NCBI GenBank assembly: GCA_023266075.1
Contig: JAHFRX010000037.1
Location: forward strand, 4,877 to 11,179
Direction: 5' to 3'
Length of the DNA stretch: 6,303 bases
Origin: Legionellaceae bacterium
Lineage (GTDB): Bacteria; Pseudomonadota; Gammaproteobacteria; Legionellales; Legionellaceae
In this document: piece by piece, positions 6,064 through 6,303 of the stretch
Layout of the letters: the number at the start of each line of letters is the position of its first letter
Numbering within the stretch: position 1 is the first letter of the stretch
The notes under the pieces: model-generated
The model's input: only the letters and a program-made list of their open reading frames with translations
Database searches by the model: none
What the model was told of the DNA's origin: nothing
Translations under genes and position numbers: made by a program

Positions 6064-6303
6064 ACAAACATCATCTGTCGTTTCTTAAGATGAACAAGCA
6101 ACAGCGATAAAGCTGCTGGTGTCATTCCAGAAATTCGCCCGGCTTGCCCCAATGTTTGTGGTTGCACAGCATTCAATTTTTGCACGACTTCCGATGATAA
6201 ACCAATCACTTTTTTATAATCCAGATCATCCGGCAACTGTGTATTTTCATGCTTTTTGAGTCGCTCAATCTCTTGTTTTTGACGATCAATGTACCCTGCA
6301 TAT
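6060..6303 (-). CDS. mnmG: tRNA uridine-5-carboxymethylaminomethyl modification enzyme MnmG (GidA), C-terminal part
   Basis: An open frame enters from the right edge and gives the last 80 residues of MnmG before a TGA at 6062-6060. It is unmistakable: YAGYIDRQKQEIERL at 1-15 of the fragment, the LPDDLDY stretch at 23-29, GLSSEVVQKL at 34-43, and LGQAGRISGMTPAALSLLL at 51-69 followed by VHLKKR. This is the C-terminal helical domain, which in known MnmG proteins contacts its partner GTPase MnmE; the FAD- and NADH-binding parts lie outside the window. MnmG with MnmE installs the carboxymethylaminomethyl group on U34 of certain tRNAs. The stop overlaps the rsmG start as ATGA. The gene is partial only because the window ends; there is no sign of damage. 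Confidence 0.96.
   Translation of the reverse strand, partial: YAGYIDRQKQEIERLKKHENTQLPDDLDYKKVIGLSSEVVQKLNAVQPQTLGQAGRISGMTPAALSLLLVHLKKRQMMFV

Overview
This 6.3 kb window is a compact piece of a bacterial chromosome made up almost entirely of housekeeping and envelope genes. It suggests a moderately AT-rich gammaproteobacterium. The grounds are the mnmG-rsmG-parA-parB block, a yraN-diaA-dolP block in the same order as in enterobacteria, and ParB, YraN, MnmG and DolP sequences that follow the gammaproteobacterial patterns. The RMD1/DUF155 protein at the left edge and the base composition would fit the Legionellales/Coxiellaceae side of the class, but that is inference and there is no rRNA to test it.

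Left part, plus strand (1-1657): the 3' part of an RMD1/DUF155 membrane-anchored protein, followed with a 4-base ATGA overlap by a protein with two GNAT acetyltransferase domains. The second gene ends inside the 3' end of the oppositely oriented gene, so the two transcription units converge with a 32-base tail-to-tail overlap.

Right part, minus strand (1626-6303): eight genes in one direction, with gaps of at most 40 bases. In transcription order they are mnmG (3' end only), rsmG, parA, parB, yraN, diaA-like, dolP-like, and a second BON-domain lipoprotein. mnmG and rsmG act in tRNA wobble modification and 16S rRNA methylation. ParA and ParB segregate the chromosome origin. YraN is a conserved nuclease-fold protein. 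The SIS-domain protein resembles the DnaA-binding regulator DiaA. The two lipoproteins are outer-membrane DolP homologues. In E. coli the yraN-diaA-dolP block lies far from mnmG-rsmG and follows rsmI-lpoA; here it sits directly behind parAB, without lpoA or rsmI in between.

No mobile element, CRISPR array, RNA gene or intact parS site was seen, and no non-coding stretch exceeds about 40 bases. I do not see an undescribed multi-gene system. The points of interest are a strongly diverged DiaA-like protein that keeps the C-terminal Leu-Phe pair, a tandem BON lipoprotein pair of which only the second keeps the membrane-contacting Trp, an Arg-to-Cys change in RsmG, the joined gene order, the convergent gene overlap, and a perfect DnaA-box 9-mer inside parA.
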